The notes below the pieces were generated by a model. That model was given only the letters and a program-made list of their open reading frames with translations, was not told the DNA's origin and did no database searches. From contig DASUUH010000130.1 of assembly GCA_036374175.1 (NCBI GenBank), positions 1 to 30,193 of the forward strand: 30,193 nucleotides of DNA, read 5' to 3'. This DNA is from JASLBX01 sp036374175 (GTDB lineage: Bacteria; Actinomycetota; Actinomycetes; Jiangellales; Jiangellaceae). Each line of letters opens with the position of its first letter. Position 1 is the first letter of the stretch. The position numbers and the translations under genes were made by a program. This document shows, piece by piece, positions 7,517 through 16,382 of this stretch.

Positions 7517-8092
7517 ATGCGCACGCTCATCTACACCGCCTTCGTCTCCCTCGACGGCGTCGTCGACTCCCCCGGGGGCGGCGAGCAAGAGACGCACCGC
7601 AGTGCGGGCTGGACCTTCCAGGACCTCGACTGGGTTGAAGAGGCTTACGAGATCAAAGGCCGGGAGCAGGAGGAGGCCGAGGCAATGATGTTCGGTCGGG
7701 TCAGCTACCAGGCGTTCGCTCCGGTGTGGCCGGGCATGGAGGAGTTCGCCCGGTACAAGGACCTGCCCAAGTACGTCGTGTCGACTTCGCTGCAGACCGG
7801 CGACCTGGTCGACAACTGGGGCGAGATCACGATTCTGCGGTCGCTGGACGACGTCGCGAAGGTCAAGGAGGGCGAGGGCGGTCCGATCATTATCCACGGC
7901 AGCGCCACGCTGGCCAGGAACCTCTCCGATGCCGGCCTGCTCGATCGCTACCACCTGCTGGTGTTTCCGGTGCTGCTCGGTGCCGGTAAGCGGATGTTCA
8001 GCGACACGGACAAGGACAAGCAGATGCTCACGCTGACCGAGAGCGAGTCCTACCGCAACGGCATCCAGAAACTCGTGTATGACGTCCGCTGA
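7517..8092 (+). CDS. Dihydrofolate-reductase-family protein (RibD C-terminal fold)
   Basis: A 191-aa protein with the RibD_C/DHFR-like fold. It has an N-terminal strand of the type TLIYTAFVSLDGVV, MMFGRVSYQAF near 56-66, a PKYVVSTSL strand, and GPIIIHGSATLARNL, which binds the nucleotide in NADPH-dependent members, followed by YHLLVFPVLLGAGKRMF. These are the standard motifs of the small dihydrofolate-reductase-family proteins common in actinobacteria. Substrate unknown. The start has GAAAGGA 8 bases upstream. It is preceded by a TetR-like palindrome, which suggests induction by a small molecule, a xenobiotic or stress signal. A second, diverged family member is at 27054-27653. Confidence 0.9.
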   Translation: MRTLIYTAFVSLDGVVDSPGGGEQETHRSAGWTFQDLDWVEEAYEIKGREQEEAEAMMFGRVSYQAFAPVWPGMEEFARYKDLPKYVVSTSLQTGDLVDNWGEITILRSLDDVAKVKEGEGGPIIIHGSATLARNLSDAGLLDRYHLLVFPVLLGAGKRMFSDTDKDKQMLTLTESESYRNGIQKLVYDVR

Positions 8093-8151
8093 ATCTGCGC
8101 CCCGGATCGCTCAGATTCTCCGCCGACGGCTCGGCCATCAAGTGCTTCCTC

Positions 8152-8180
8152 TTGCAAAAAACAGTTTGCACCGCGATTGT
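8152..8180 (+). promoter_or_regulatory. Possible promoter/operator upstream of the carboxypeptidase
   Basis: TGCAAA (8153-8158) and TTTGCA (8165-8170) form a perfect 6-bp inverted repeat around AAACAG in an A-rich pocket of otherwise GC-rich DNA. TTGCAA (8152-8157) and GATTGT (8175-8180), 17 bp apart, could be weak -35 and -10 boxes, giving an untranslated leader of roughly 90 bases. Low certainty. Confidence 0.3.
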
Positions 8181-8275
8181 TTGTCGGGTGGAGTCGCCCG
8201 GGCCGAGTAGCGCCACACGTGCTGTCACGAAGGCCACCGGCTGGGCGGCGGGGCACGACTATTGAGGAGGGATTG

Positions 8276-11200
8276 ATGGGCGCCATTCGCAGAGTTGTGG
8301 TGGTCGCCATCGCGATGTTCGGGCTTCTGGCCTCCGCAGCGGTGATCAGCACCGCCACGGCGCAGCCAGGACCGGATTCGCAGGCGCGTATGGAGTTGTA
8401 TGAAGCATCCGTCGACGCTGAGCAGTACCAGCAACTGCTCACCGGCGGGTACGACATAGCGCACGTGGAGGAAACCGCCGACGGTTATGTCGTGCAGGTC
8501 GTCCTCCGGCCGAACGAACTAAACCGGCTCAACCGCGACGGCTTCGGCTTCGAGGTCGTCGTCAACGCCGACGGACTGACCTCACAGCAGGCGGCGGACC
8601 GGCAGAAGCGCCGCGGGTACAAGGTGTGGCGGCCGTGGGATGGTCCTGCGGGACTCGAACGGCAGCTGCGTTCGGTACCTGAGGAGTACCCGGGCCTGGC
8701 GGAGCTGCACACGCTCGGCCAGACCCACGAAGGGCGCGACATCCTGGCGATTCGCGTGACGTCCGACGTCACCAACACGCCGCTGAACGAGCGTCCGGCC
8801 GTCCTGTACCAGGGCACCGCACACGCCCGCGAGTGGATCGCCACTGAGGTGACGAAGCGGACGATGCTGCACTTCCTCGAGGGCGCCTCCACCGACCCGG
8901 AGGTGCAGGACATCCTCGCGTCGACGGAGCTGTGGTTCGTCCCGGTGGTCAACCCGGACGGTTACCAGTACACCTTTGATCACGAGCGGCTGTGGCGGAA
9001 GAACGTGCGCGATAACGACAACAACGGCGTGATCGACAGCAACGACGGCGTTGACCTCAACCGGAACCTTCCCGAGCACTGGGGTTACGACGAGGAGGGT
9101 TCGTCATCGCAGTTCACGAGCCTCACGTACCGCGGCCTGGAGCCGGCGTCGGAGCCGGAGACCGTTGCGAACATGGAGCTGTTCGACAAAGCGGACTTCC
9201 GCTTCGCGATCAGCAACCACTCGTACGGTGAGCTGCTACTCTACACGGCCGGCTGGCAGGTCCAGACGCCGTCTGCGGACGACCCGATCTACGTCGCGCT
9301 GACCGGCACCGACGCCGACCCGGCGGTCCCGGGATACGACCCCGGACCAGGCGCTGACCTGTACATCACCAACGGTGAGTTCACCGACTGGGCGCACGCG
9401 GCAAAGGGCGTGCTGGCCTGGACACCCGAGCTCGCCGAGGGCTGCGAAGGCTGCGGCTTCGTGTTCCCGGACGACCCGAAGCTGGTGCAGGACGAGTTCA
9501 AGCGGAACCTGCCGTTCGCCATCAACGTGGCCAAGTCGGCGCTGACGCCGGACGACCCGGTCTCGCACATGGACATCAGCGCCGAGGGTCTTTACCTGGA
9601 TGTCGCAGAGATCGACCCGTGGAAGACCAACCACCCGTCCTCGGACCTGAAGGTCGAGGTCTCGTACGGTGGCGGTTCGAGCCAGCCGGTCGAGGTGCTG
9701 GCCAAGCGGTCGCTCGGCGAGGTGACGCTGCACTACAGCATCAACGGCGGCGCGGCGGCCACGCTGCCCACGGCGCCGTCGTCGGACGGTGAGGTGTACG
9801 GCGGCAACAACGCCTACAACACCTACTACCAGTACCTGCGTGCTGAAGTGCCCGGCATCTCCGTTGGCGACTCGGTCGAGTACTGGTTCACCGGTGGCGG
9901 CGAATCGACCGACCACGTCACGTTCGACGTCGTCGAGGACGCCGACGCCGACGTGCTGATCGTCGCTCACGAGGACCGCACCGGCGCGGTGAACATCCCC
10001 GGGTACGCGAGCACATCACCGGGCACACCCAACTATCTCGAGAGCTTCGAGAAGGCGATCACCGACTCCGGGCGCACGTCCGATGTGTGGGACGTGGACG
10101 CGCAGGGCCGGCAGGCGCCGGACCACCTGGGTGTGATGTCGCACTACGACACTGTCGTCTGGTACATGGGCAACAACTTCGTCACCCGGACGGCAGGGCG
10201 TGGCCCCGGCAACGTCGACCGCCTGCACAACGAGATGACGCTCGAGATGCGGGCGTACCTCAACGAGGGCGGCAAGGTGTTGTTCAACGGCCAGTGGGCC
10301 GGAGCGCTGGAGAACGGCGCGGCCGGCACCCAGCTCTACGACCCGGTGGCCAACGAGGTCTGCGTGGTCGGTGGCGCGCTGGTGCAGCCGCGCTGCCAGG
10401 TGCTGTCGGATAAGAACGACTTCCTGCAGTACTGGCTAGGTGCGTACATCTACAACAGCAACGGTGGTACCGACTCGAACGGCGATCCGTTCGACGTGAC
10501 GGGTGTCAGTGACCCATACACCGGCATGACGTGGGGGTTCAACGGCGCTGACAGTGCCGAGAACCAGGGCCACACCGCATCGATGATCACGACGAGCAGT
10601 GCGTTGCCGGCGGACGAGTACCCGCAGTTCGCGAGCCGCGGGCCGGCCGTATGGGACACCGGTGCCAGCGGCGGCTTCGAGCCGTACGACGGCGACTGGT
10701 ACGTCTACTCGGATGTGGGCGACATCAGCTACAAGCGGCTGACGCGCACGATCGACCTCACCGGGGTCAGTGCGGCCGACAACCCGACGCTGAAGTTCCG
10801 GTTCTCGTACGACACTGAGTCGGACTGGGACTTCGTGTTCGTCGAGGCGCACACGGCGGGTCAGAACGACTGGACGACGCTGCCGGAGGCAAGTGGCATC
10901 ACGCACACGGACACCGGCGACAGTTGCGCGTCCGGCTGGCACGACCTGCACCCGTGGCTCGAGCGGTACCAGGGCGCCGACTGCTCCGGCACCGGCACCA
11001 CTGGTGAGTGGCACGCCTCAGACGGCCGGTCCGCCGGTTGGGAGGAGTGGACGATCGACCTGTCCGACTACGCGGGCAGCCAGGTCGAGGTGGCCATCAG
11101 CTACGCCAGCGACTGGGCGGTGCAGGGCCTTGGCGCCTTCGTCGACCACGTCGAGGTGTCCACCGAGCCCGGTGTCGAGTCGTTCGAGTCCGGCCTGGGC

Positions 11201-11398
11201 GCCTGGACGGTCGCCGGATCGCCCGAGGGCTCGGCGTCGAACCCGAACAACTGGTTCCGTACCGAATCGGTCGGCCTGGAGGAGGGTGCGGTGGTCTCCA
11301 CCGTGCGAAGCCTGTTCTTCGGGTTCGGCCTGGAGGGCATCACCGGAGCCGACACTCGGGCCGCCGTGATGGACAAGAGCCTGGACTACCTCGAGTAG
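8276..11398 (+). CDS. Secreted M14-family zinc carboxypeptidase, multidomain
   Basis: A 1040-aa exported metallopeptidase. The Sec signal peptide is residues 1-29 (cleavage after STATA). The M14 catalytic domain spans about 115-450: zinc ligands His183 and Glu186 in TAHAREW and His315 in SNHSYG, substrate-binding DLNRN (260-264), and catalytic Glu385 in WTPELAEG. An Asp/Asn-rich loop (DNDNNGVIDSND, 246-257) resembles a calcium-binding loop and precedes DLNRN. The C-terminal 600 residues include a beta-rich domain, a region with DADVLIVAHEDRTG, and a jelly-roll MAM/immune-inhibitor-A-like segment (about 850-1000). The ATG at 8276 has TGAGGAGGG directly upstream. It probably trims C-terminal residues from extracellular peptides and binds polymers through the added domains. 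A strong terminator follows. Confidence 0.95.
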   Translation: MGAIRRVVVVAIAMFGLLASAAVISTATAQPGPDSQARMELYEASVDAEQYQQLLTGGYDIAHVEETADGYVVQVVLRPNELNRLNRDGFGFEVVVNADGLTSQQAADRQKRRGYKVWRPWDGPAGLERQLRSVPEEYPGLAELHTLGQTHEGRDILAIRVTSDVTNTPLNERPAVLYQGTAHAREWIATEVTKRTMLHFLEGASTDPEVQDILASTELWFVPVVNPDGYQYTFDHERLWRKNVRDNDNNGVIDSNDGVDLNRNLPEHWGYDEEGSSSQFTSLTYRGLEPASEPETVANMELFDKADFRFAISNHSYGELLLYTAGWQVQTPSADDPIYVALTGTDADPAVPGYDPGPGADLYITNGEFTDWAHAAKGVLAWTPELAEGCEGCGFVFPDDPKLVQDEFKRNLPFAINVAKSALTPDDPVSHMDISAEGLYLDVAEIDPWKTNHPSSDLKVEVSYGGGSSQPVEVLAKRSLGEVTLHYSINGGAAATLPTAPSSDGEVYGGNNAYNTYYQYLRAEVPGISVGDSVEYWFTGGGESTDHVTFDVVEDADADVLIVAHEDRTGAVNIPGYASTSPGTPNYLESFEKAITDSGRTSDVWDVDAQGRQAPDHLGVMSHYDTVVWYMGNNFVTRTAGRGPGNVDRLHNEMTLEMRAYLNEGGKVLFNGQWAGALENGAAGTQLYDPVANEVCVVGGALVQPRCQVLSDKNDFLQYWLGAYIYNSNGGTDSNGDPFDVTGVSDPYTGMTWGFNGADSAENQGHTASMITTSSALPADEYPQFASRGPAVWDTGASGGFEPYDGDWYVYSDVGDISYKRLTRTIDLTGVSAADNPTLKFRFSYDTESDWDFVFVEAHTAGQNDWTTLPEASGITHTDTGDSCASGWHDLHPWLERYQGADCSGTGTTGEWHASDGRSAGWEEWTIDLSDYAGSQVEVAISYASDWAVQGLGAFVDHVEVSTEPGVESFESGLGAWTVAGSPEGSASNPNNWFRTESVGLEEGAVVSTVRSLFFGFGLEGITGADTRAAVMDKSLDYLE

Positions 11399-11416
11399 TA
11401 GTCCTCGGTTCCTGAC

Positions 11417-11447
11417 GAGGGGGACGGTCCAAGGGGCCGTCCCCCTC
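11417..11447. terminator. Hairpin terminator after the carboxypeptidase gene
   Basis: A perfect 11-bp stem, GAGGGGGACGG with CCGTCCCCCTC, and a 9-nt loop, 18 bp past the carboxypeptidase stop. It has no U-tract, as is common for actinobacterial terminators. Being palindromic, it may work in both directions. Confidence 0.8.
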
Positions 11448-11483
11448 ACGCTGTGCGGGAGAGCTGGCGGGCCCTTACACGGC

Positions 11484-11517
11484 CGACGGCGCCCGGCCAC
11501 ATGGCCGAGCGCCGCCG
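11484..11517. terminator. Hairpin terminator after the LVIVD-repeat gene
   Basis: A nested stem: CGGCGC (11487-11492) with GCGCCG (11509-11514), and CGGCCA (11494-11499) with TGGCCG (11502-11507), separated by one C/A mismatch, with a CA loop and weaker outer pairing. It lies 21 bp beyond the stop of the minus-strand gene and opposes the first hairpin, so the two convergent genes each have a terminator. Confidence 0.7.
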
Positions 11518-11538
11518 ATCAGTCGGATGGTAGTCAGG

Positions 11539-12894
11539 TTAGTTGTTCTGCAGGCCCCCTCGGACCTTCAGGATGAACAGGCCGCGGTCCATGCTGCTGA
11601 CCGCGAGGATGTTCTTCTGGCGGAAGTACGGGTAGTTGCTCCAAGTCCCGCCGTCGAAGTGGGGACCGTCGTCCTCTGGGTAGAGGTCGAAGTACGCCAC
11701 CTCAGAAAGCACCCCATCCGCGACGTTCCGCGTGTCGTACACGCGAAGCCCGGAGGAGTAGTTCGAGGCGAACGCGAGCCGACCTTCGGTGTAGATGTTG
11801 TGGTCGATTGACGTCGTCTCGTTCTCGAACGTCCCGATCTGCACCGGGTTGTCAAGATCGCGCACGTCCCATATCCGGGTAGTCGTGCCGAGTCCGTGTA
11901 TGAACTCGTCACCCTCGTCACCATGCAGGAAGTACTGCTGGTCGGGGGTGAGCCAGCCCTGGTGCGAGTACCCCGAGTTCGGATAACTCATCCGGCCGAG
12001 TGCCACCGGGTTGCTCTTGTCGGTGACATCGACGATGGCTACCCAGTGGTTCGTCGAGCCGTACGCGCCGGGCGCGTTCGAGTTGAAGCAGATTTCCTTG
12101 CCGCGGTGCTCGGCGTCAGGACCTTCGTAGATCACGCACTGAGTGTCGTGGACGTACCCGTTCTCGCTGGAGCAGCCGGCGAAGGTCGGGTTCGACGGGT
12201 CGCTGATGTCGATCATGTGCAGCCCGCCACCGCAGGCGCCGGTATTGCGGACGCCGACTGCATACGCGAAGCCGGTGTCCTCGTTGATGTTGATGTTGTG
12301 TGCGCTGCTGAGCCCGGTGTAGAGGGCTGTCTCCGTGTATGTGGTGTAGGTGCCGTCCCAGTCGCGCAGTTGGGTCAAGTCGAAGACCTGCATCCCGTGG
12401 CCGTTGTCTTCGGACACGATGAATGCGTGGTCGGCGTAGACCTTGATGTCGCGCCAGAAGAAGTTGTTGCTCGTGTGGGTCGGCAGGATGCCGAGCACCT
12501 CTGGGCGCTTGGGGTCGGTGATGTCCACGAAGACCGTGCCTTCCCCAGCACCTAGCAACGCGTAGTCGCGCTTGGTTTCCGGGTCGGTCCAGCCCCAGAT
12601 GTCGTTCGCGAACGTGGTTCCGAGATCACCGTGAGGGATGAAGCTCATCATGTCGACCCCGTCGCACGGGAACTCGTCAGCGGCCATGCCGTCGACACAG
12701 GGCGCGAAGCTCTGTGGGGCATGGCTGCCCTCCGCTGCCTTCTCGGCAACCGATTCGAACGCCGACCATTGCTGCGAAGTGACGCCGCTGTACTGGCCAC
12801 CCTCCTCCTCAGGATGGTGTGCCAGAGCCGGTGTCGCAATAACGGCAGTGGCGATCACGAGACCTAGCGCTGTAACGCTCCATCGCGTACGCAT
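11539..12894 (-). CDS. Secreted LVIVD-repeat (choice-of-anchor B type) beta-propeller protein
   Basis: A 451-aa exported protein with a clear signal peptide (residues 1-25, ending PALA before HHPEEE). The body has repeated blades of the type VFVDITDPKRPEVLG, MQVFDLTQLRDW, LHMIDISDPSNPTFAG, VAIVDVTDKSNPVALG and TRIWDVRDLDNPVQIG, the LVIVD-repeat pattern that forms a beta-propeller. This is usual for choice-of-anchor B family proteins, although I see no sorting or anchor motif at the C-terminus. The ATG at 12894 is fixed by the signal peptide and AAAGGAG six bases upstream. Function unknown; such propellers often bind ligands or proteins outside the cell. It converges on the carboxypeptidase gene, and both products are exported. 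Confidence 0.9.
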   Translation of the reverse strand: MRTRWSVTALGLVIATAVIATPALAHHPEEEGGQYSGVTSQQWSAFESVAEKAAEGSHAPQSFAPCVDGMAADEFPCDGVDMMSFIPHGDLGTTFANDIWGWTDPETKRDYALLGAGEGTVFVDITDPKRPEVLGILPTHTSNNFFWRDIKVYADHAFIVSEDNGHGMQVFDLTQLRDWDGTYTTYTETALYTGLSSAHNININEDTGFAYAVGVRNTGACGGGLHMIDISDPSNPTFAGCSSENGYVHDTQCVIYEGPDAEHRGKEICFNSNAPGAYGSTNHWVAIVDVTDKSNPVALGRMSYPNSGYSHQGWLTPDQQYFLHGDEGDEFIHGLGTTTRIWDVRDLDNPVQIGTFENETTSIDHNIYTEGRLAFASNYSSGLRVYDTRNVADGVLSEVAYFDLYPEDDGPHFDGGTWSNYPYFRQKNILAVSSMDRGLFILKVRGGLQNN

Positions 12895-13266
12895 GCAGTT
12901 CTCCTTTTGTTGGCGGCATCGTCCCCGCAAAGGCGGCAACCGAACAGGAAAGATGCCTGTATCAGGACGACGTCGCCCCGTCACAAACCTCCTCTCGTCG
13001 CGTCTTGTGGGGCGACGGATCGGTGTCGGCTTCACGCCCCCCGGCCATTGCAGTGAGTTGCACAGCATGGCCGAGGGGCGCGAAATGCCTGGTCGCGACA
13101 CTAGGAGCCCGGCGGTGCCGGGTCAAGTGGTTGCGTCAACCGGTCGCCGCGAACGTGGGTACTGAGCGGAAGGCGATCGGCCGAGAATGCCCGAATCGCT
13201 GGACAACCGTGCCAACGACGTCAATGATCGGCACGGTACGCCGCCCGCGATAACAAAGGGGGACCA
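12895..13266. other. 372-bp divergent intergenic region without a recognisable gene
   Basis: This lies between the minus-strand propeller gene and the plus-strand WYL gene, so it must hold both promoters. I found no convincing -35/-10 pair. One small palindrome, GGTTG-CGT-CAACC (13129-13141), could be an operator. Open frames here are short, Arg-rich and family-less. Confidence 0.5.
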
Positions 13267-14193
13267 GTGTCCAGGGGCGGACGCGATCAGCTGGGTCCGA
13301 TTGAACGACTGGTGCGGATACTCGCCGTGCTTGAAGGCGCCGGAAAGATCGGCGCGGCTCAAGACGAACTTCTCGACGTCGCGCAGTACGGCGGCACGTC
13401 GCCGGACAGCCAGCGGCGCATGCTCTCCAAGGACGTCAAGCACCTCAACGATGCGGGGTGGGACATCACGAACGTCGCCGATCCCGGCACGGACGCACGT
13501 TACGTCCTGCACGCGCGCGACATCCGGCTGCGGGTCGAGCTGACTCCCGCCGAACAGGCCGAGCTCGCCCGGGTGGGACGCCTCGCCGGCATCGACGAGT
13601 TCGCCGACTACGTCGGGACGGACGCCGGACCGCCGGAGCACCCGGCCGCTCATGCCAGGATCGAACCGCGACCGGCGCACGACGCCCGGTTGACCTTGTG
13701 CCTTATCGCGGCTGCGAACCGGCAGGTCGTCCAGTTCATGTACAAGGGCCGGCCGCGCACCGTGCACCCGCGAGTCGTCCAGCCGGGGCCCTCCGGGTGG
13801 TACCTCGTGGGCTGGGAGGAGTCGAGCGGCACCGAGAAGTTCTTCGTCATCGACCGGATGAAGAATCCCCTGCTGGACAAACCCGGGACTGCGCATCCCC
13901 ACGAAGAGGCCGCGCACAAGTCGCTGGACCCCGCGACGTGGGAAGTCGACCCGGCGTTCGACGTCGAGATCGAAACCGCTCCGGAGTTCGTCGAGCAGGT
14001 CAAGTTGGCCCTCCACCCGGTGGTCGCCGAGCGCGCCGGCGGGGACCGAGCGGTGTTGACGCTGCGCGTGACGAACCGCTCGGCATTTCGGACCCGGCTT
14101 TATGCACTGGGGACGCGGGTCCGGGTACTCGGGCCCGATGACGTCCGCAACGAGATCACCGACGAGCTCGCGGCATTGGCGGGTGACCGATGA
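13267..14193 (+). CDS. WYL-domain transcriptional regulator (PafB-like), first of a pair
   Basis: A 308-aa protein. The N-terminal winged helix-turn-helix region spans residues about 8-70 (IERLVRILAVLEGAGK, then SQRRMLSKDVKHLNDAGWDI). The WYL domain, residues about 140-215, contains the pattern ANRQVVQFMYKGR, HPRVVQPGPSGWYLVGW and FFVIDRM. A WCX-like C-terminal domain follows. The start is GTG with AAGGGGGA upstream. It overlaps the second WYL gene by 4 bp (ATGA). Such pairs act as heterodimers in PafBC, the mycobacterial DNA-damage activator, which senses single-stranded DNA through the WYL fold. No proteasome or Pup genes are nearby, so orthology to PafB itself is not claimed. Confidence 0.88.
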   Translation: MSRGGRDQLGPIERLVRILAVLEGAGKIGAAQDELLDVAQYGGTSPDSQRRMLSKDVKHLNDAGWDITNVADPGTDARYVLHARDIRLRVELTPAEQAELARVGRLAGIDEFADYVGTDAGPPEHPAAHARIEPRPAHDARLTLCLIAAANRQVVQFMYKGRPRTVHPRVVQPGPSGWYLVGWEESSGTEKFFVIDRMKNPLLDKPGTAHPHEEAAHKSLDPATWEVDPAFDVEIETAPEFVEQVKLALHPVVAERAGGDRAVLTLRVTNRSAFRTRLYALGTRVRVLGPDDVRNEITDELAALAGDR

Positions 14194-15179
14194 CCCCGCC
14201 GAAATACGTGACGAGGTTCGCGCGAGTGGCCCGGGCAATCCCTGTCCTTGCTCTTCACCCGGCCGGGATGCGCCTGTCAGAGCTCGCGGCTCAGCTCCGG
14301 ACGAGCGAGGACGAGCTGCGTGAGGAGGTCCGGGCCTACTACACGGCGGACGTCCCGCCCGGGCTGAGCGGGGCGTACCGCGAGCCGGTCATCGAGTTCG
14401 CCGCCGGCCCGGTGCCGTCCGACAATGAGGAGGAGCTCCCCGACCCCGGTAGCGCCGCATACGTCCGGCTGCGCGACCTGCGGACGGGTGTCGATGTCGG
14501 GGCGAAGTTCCTTTCCCTGGGCGAGCTGACCGTCATCTCGCGGGCGGGTCACGACCTGCTCGCCGATGAGCCGGACAACGACGTGTTGGAGTCGGCCCTG
14601 GCCAAGCTGGGCGACACCGTCCTCGGCGGCTTCGACCGGGGCGGCCCGAGGTGGCTCGGTGATCAGGCCCGAAAGCTGCGGCAGGCGGCCCACGACTGCA
14701 AGCGTGTCCGCATTCTTTACGCGCGGGCCTGGTATCCCGGCGTCGTCGAGCGAGTGATCGAGCCGTACCAGGTGGTGCACACCCGGCGGGGTTGGGAAGT
14801 GGACGCGGCGGTCGCGGGGGAGGACGCCGTCCGGACGTACCTTGTGTCGGGCATCCGCAACCTGGAGGTTCTGGATGAGACGTTCATCCGGCCGGACGAT
14901 GCGGCCGAGCGGGTCGCGGATAATCGGCGGCTCCGGCCAGTTGAGGTCGTCGTCCCGCAAAACGCCCGCTGGGCGGTCGAGCTGTACGCCGAATCGGCGG
15001 AGCTGCTCGCCGAGGACGAGGATTCGGTCAAGCTGCGCGCGCAGCTGCTCCGCCCGGTTGAGCAGCGGCTCGGCTTGCTTCTGATGGCGGCCGGGTCGGA
15101 CGCGTTCGTCGTCTCACCGCCCGAGCTCACCGACGCAGCCCGCGAGCTTGCGCGCGACTTACTGGAACACCATCGATAA
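14190..15179 (+). CDS. WYL-domain transcriptional regulator (PafC-like), second of the pair
   Basis: A 329-aa partner of the preceding gene. A winged-helix-like segment (RVARAIPVLALHPAGMRLSELA) fills residues about 10-50. An acidic linker follows, then a WYL-type domain (VRILYARAWYPGVVERVIEPYQVVHTRRGWEVDA, about 170-205) with a diverged core and a C-terminal WCX-like region. The ATG start overlaps the previous stop (ATGA), so the products are made in similar amounts, as expected for an obligate heterodimer. Targets unknown. Confidence 0.87.
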   Translation: MTPPKYVTRFARVARAIPVLALHPAGMRLSELAAQLRTSEDELREEVRAYYTADVPPGLSGAYREPVIEFAAGPVPSDNEEELPDPGSAAYVRLRDLRTGVDVGAKFLSLGELTVISRAGHDLLADEPDNDVLESALAKLGDTVLGGFDRGGPRWLGDQARKLRQAAHDCKRVRILYARAWYPGVVERVIEPYQVVHTRRGWEVDAAVAGEDAVRTYLVSGIRNLEVLDETFIRPDDAAERVADNRRLRPVEVVVPQNARWAVELYAESAELLAEDEDSVKLRAQLLRPVEQRLGLLLMAAGSDAFVVSPPELTDAARELARDLLEHHR

Positions 15180-15207
15180 GTCGGCCGCCGGCGGGTAATG
15201 CTTAGCT

Positions 15208-15396
15208 ATGGCTACTCGTGCGCTCGAACGGCCTCGTGCCGGTGAAGGTCGGATGATCGCTGGCGTGTGTGCTGCGCTGGCTAACCGGTTCGGGCTCTCG
15301 GTGTTCCTGATCAGGCTGCTGTTCGTGATCTTCGCGATCACCGGGGCGGCCGAGATCGTCTACATCATCTTGTGGATCGTCATTCCCAAGGCCTGA
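15208..15396 (+). CDS. PspC-domain membrane protein
   Basis: A 62-aa protein that is essentially one PspC domain. A basic N-terminus is followed by MIAGVCAALANRFGL, and a transmembrane helix runs from about residue 33 to 59 with the typical VRLLFVIF-like and YIILWIVIPK pattern. PspC domains sense or respond to envelope stress; free-standing copies are common in actinobacteria. No Shine-Dalgarno is visible, so initiation may be leaderless. Its stop abuts the stop of the convergent LysR gene (TGATCA at 15394-15399). Confidence 0.85.
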   Translation: MATRALERPRAGEGRMIAGVCAALANRFGLSVFLIRLLFVIFAITGAAEIVYIILWIVIPKA

Positions 15397-16308
15397 TCAG
15401 CCCTCCGGCGGTTCTGGCGAAGCGACCGCCCGTAACGCCTCGACGGTCACCCGGATCGCGGGGCGGCGGGCGGCCTCCTGCCGCCAGATCGCGTAGACGT
15501 GGCGGGTCAGGGCAGGGCGGACCTCGAGGATCCGCACGCCGGGTGGCACGTCACAGCGCCCGAGCCGGGGCAGCACAGATATGCCGAGCCCGGCGGCGAC
15601 CAAGGTGAGCTGGGTGGCGTACTCGTCGGCCGTATGTGTGATCCACGGCTCGACGTTGCGGGAGCGGAGCGTGTGAACGAGCCAGTCGCGGCAGATCGCT
15701 CCGGGTGACTGGCTGATCCAGGGTTCGGCCGCGAGCTCGTCGAGGTCCACCCGGTCCCGCTCCGCGAGCGGGTGTTCCGGCGGCACCGCGACGTCAGCCT
15801 GGTCGTCGATGATCGAGGCTTTCGCCAACCCGTCCGGGATGGCGAGCGGGACGTTGAACCAGTCCTGGACGATCGCCATGTCGTATTGCCCGCGCTCGAC
15901 GAGCATGACCGCCATCTGCGGCTCCATCTCACGCAGCCGGATCTCGAGCTTGGGATGAGACTGCGCGAGCCTGCGTAGCGCAGGCGCCAGCAAGCCGCGG
16001 GCGGCGGTGGGAAAGGTAGCGATGGTCAGCTCGCCTACTGCCGCACCCCGGATCGCCTCCAGGTCGCTCGCCGCCTGCTCGATCAGCGACAGGATGCGGT
16101 CGGCATGTTCGGCGAGCAGTTCTGCGGCATCGGTGAGCCGGACGCCGCGGCCGTGGCGCTCGAGCATCACCTGACCTGTCTCACGTTCGAGTTTGGCCAC
16201 CTGCTGTGACACCGCAGATGTGGTTACGTGCAGGGCCTCGGCTGCGGCCCTTACCGATCCGTGGTTGGCCACCGCATGCAGCGCCCGGAGCCGTTCAACG
16301 TCGAGCAT
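15397..16308 (-). CDS. LysR-family transcriptional regulator
   Basis: A 303-aa regulator. The N-terminal winged helix (residues 1-60) shows LRALHAVANHGSVRAAAEALHVTTSAVSQQVAKLE, the canonical LysR DNA-binding helix. The C-terminal periplasmic-binding-like effector domain (about 90-295) contains GELTIATFPTA and GLGISVLPRLG. It is divergent from an EamA exporter, the usual arrangement for a LysR activator of an exporter gene. No Shine-Dalgarno precedes the ATG; TAGCAT (16320-16315 on this strand) ends 6 bases before it, consistent with a leaderless transcript. Effector unknown; an exported metabolite such as an amino acid is plausible. Confidence 0.94.
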   Translation of the reverse strand: MLDVERLRALHAVANHGSVRAAAEALHVTTSAVSQQVAKLERETGQVMLERHGRGVRLTDAAELLAEHADRILSLIEQAASDLEAIRGAAVGELTIATFPTAARGLLAPALRRLAQSHPKLEIRLREMEPQMAVMLVERGQYDMAIVQDWFNVPLAIPDGLAKASIIDDQADVAVPPEHPLAERDRVDLDELAAEPWISQSPGAICRDWLVHTLRSRNVEPWITHTADEYATQLTLVAAGLGISVLPRLGRCDVPPGVRILEVRPALTRHVYAIWRQEAARRPAIRVTVEALRAVASPEPPEG

Positions 16309-16355
16309 TTAGCAATGCTACACCGATCAGTGCAGAACTATTTGCTTGTGCTAAA
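16308..16355. promoter_or_regulatory. LysR/EamA divergent control region
   Basis: TAGCA-A-TGCTA (16310-16320) is a short palindrome of the T-N11-A LysR kind, overlapping the proposed -10 of the LysR gene. The heptamer TTTAGCA (16308-16314) recurs inverted as TGCTAAA (16349-16355), 41 bp apart, next to the EamA promoter region. Two half-sites of a LysR operator covering both promoters would look like this. Confidence 0.45.
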
Positions 16356-16382
16356 GGGATAGCTGGAGCGAGGCTCGACAGC

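Noticed and set aside
12895..13266. Open frames on both strands in the longest intergenic gap
   Set aside because: Arg/Gly/Pro-rich translations without family-like sequence; no good ribosome site.
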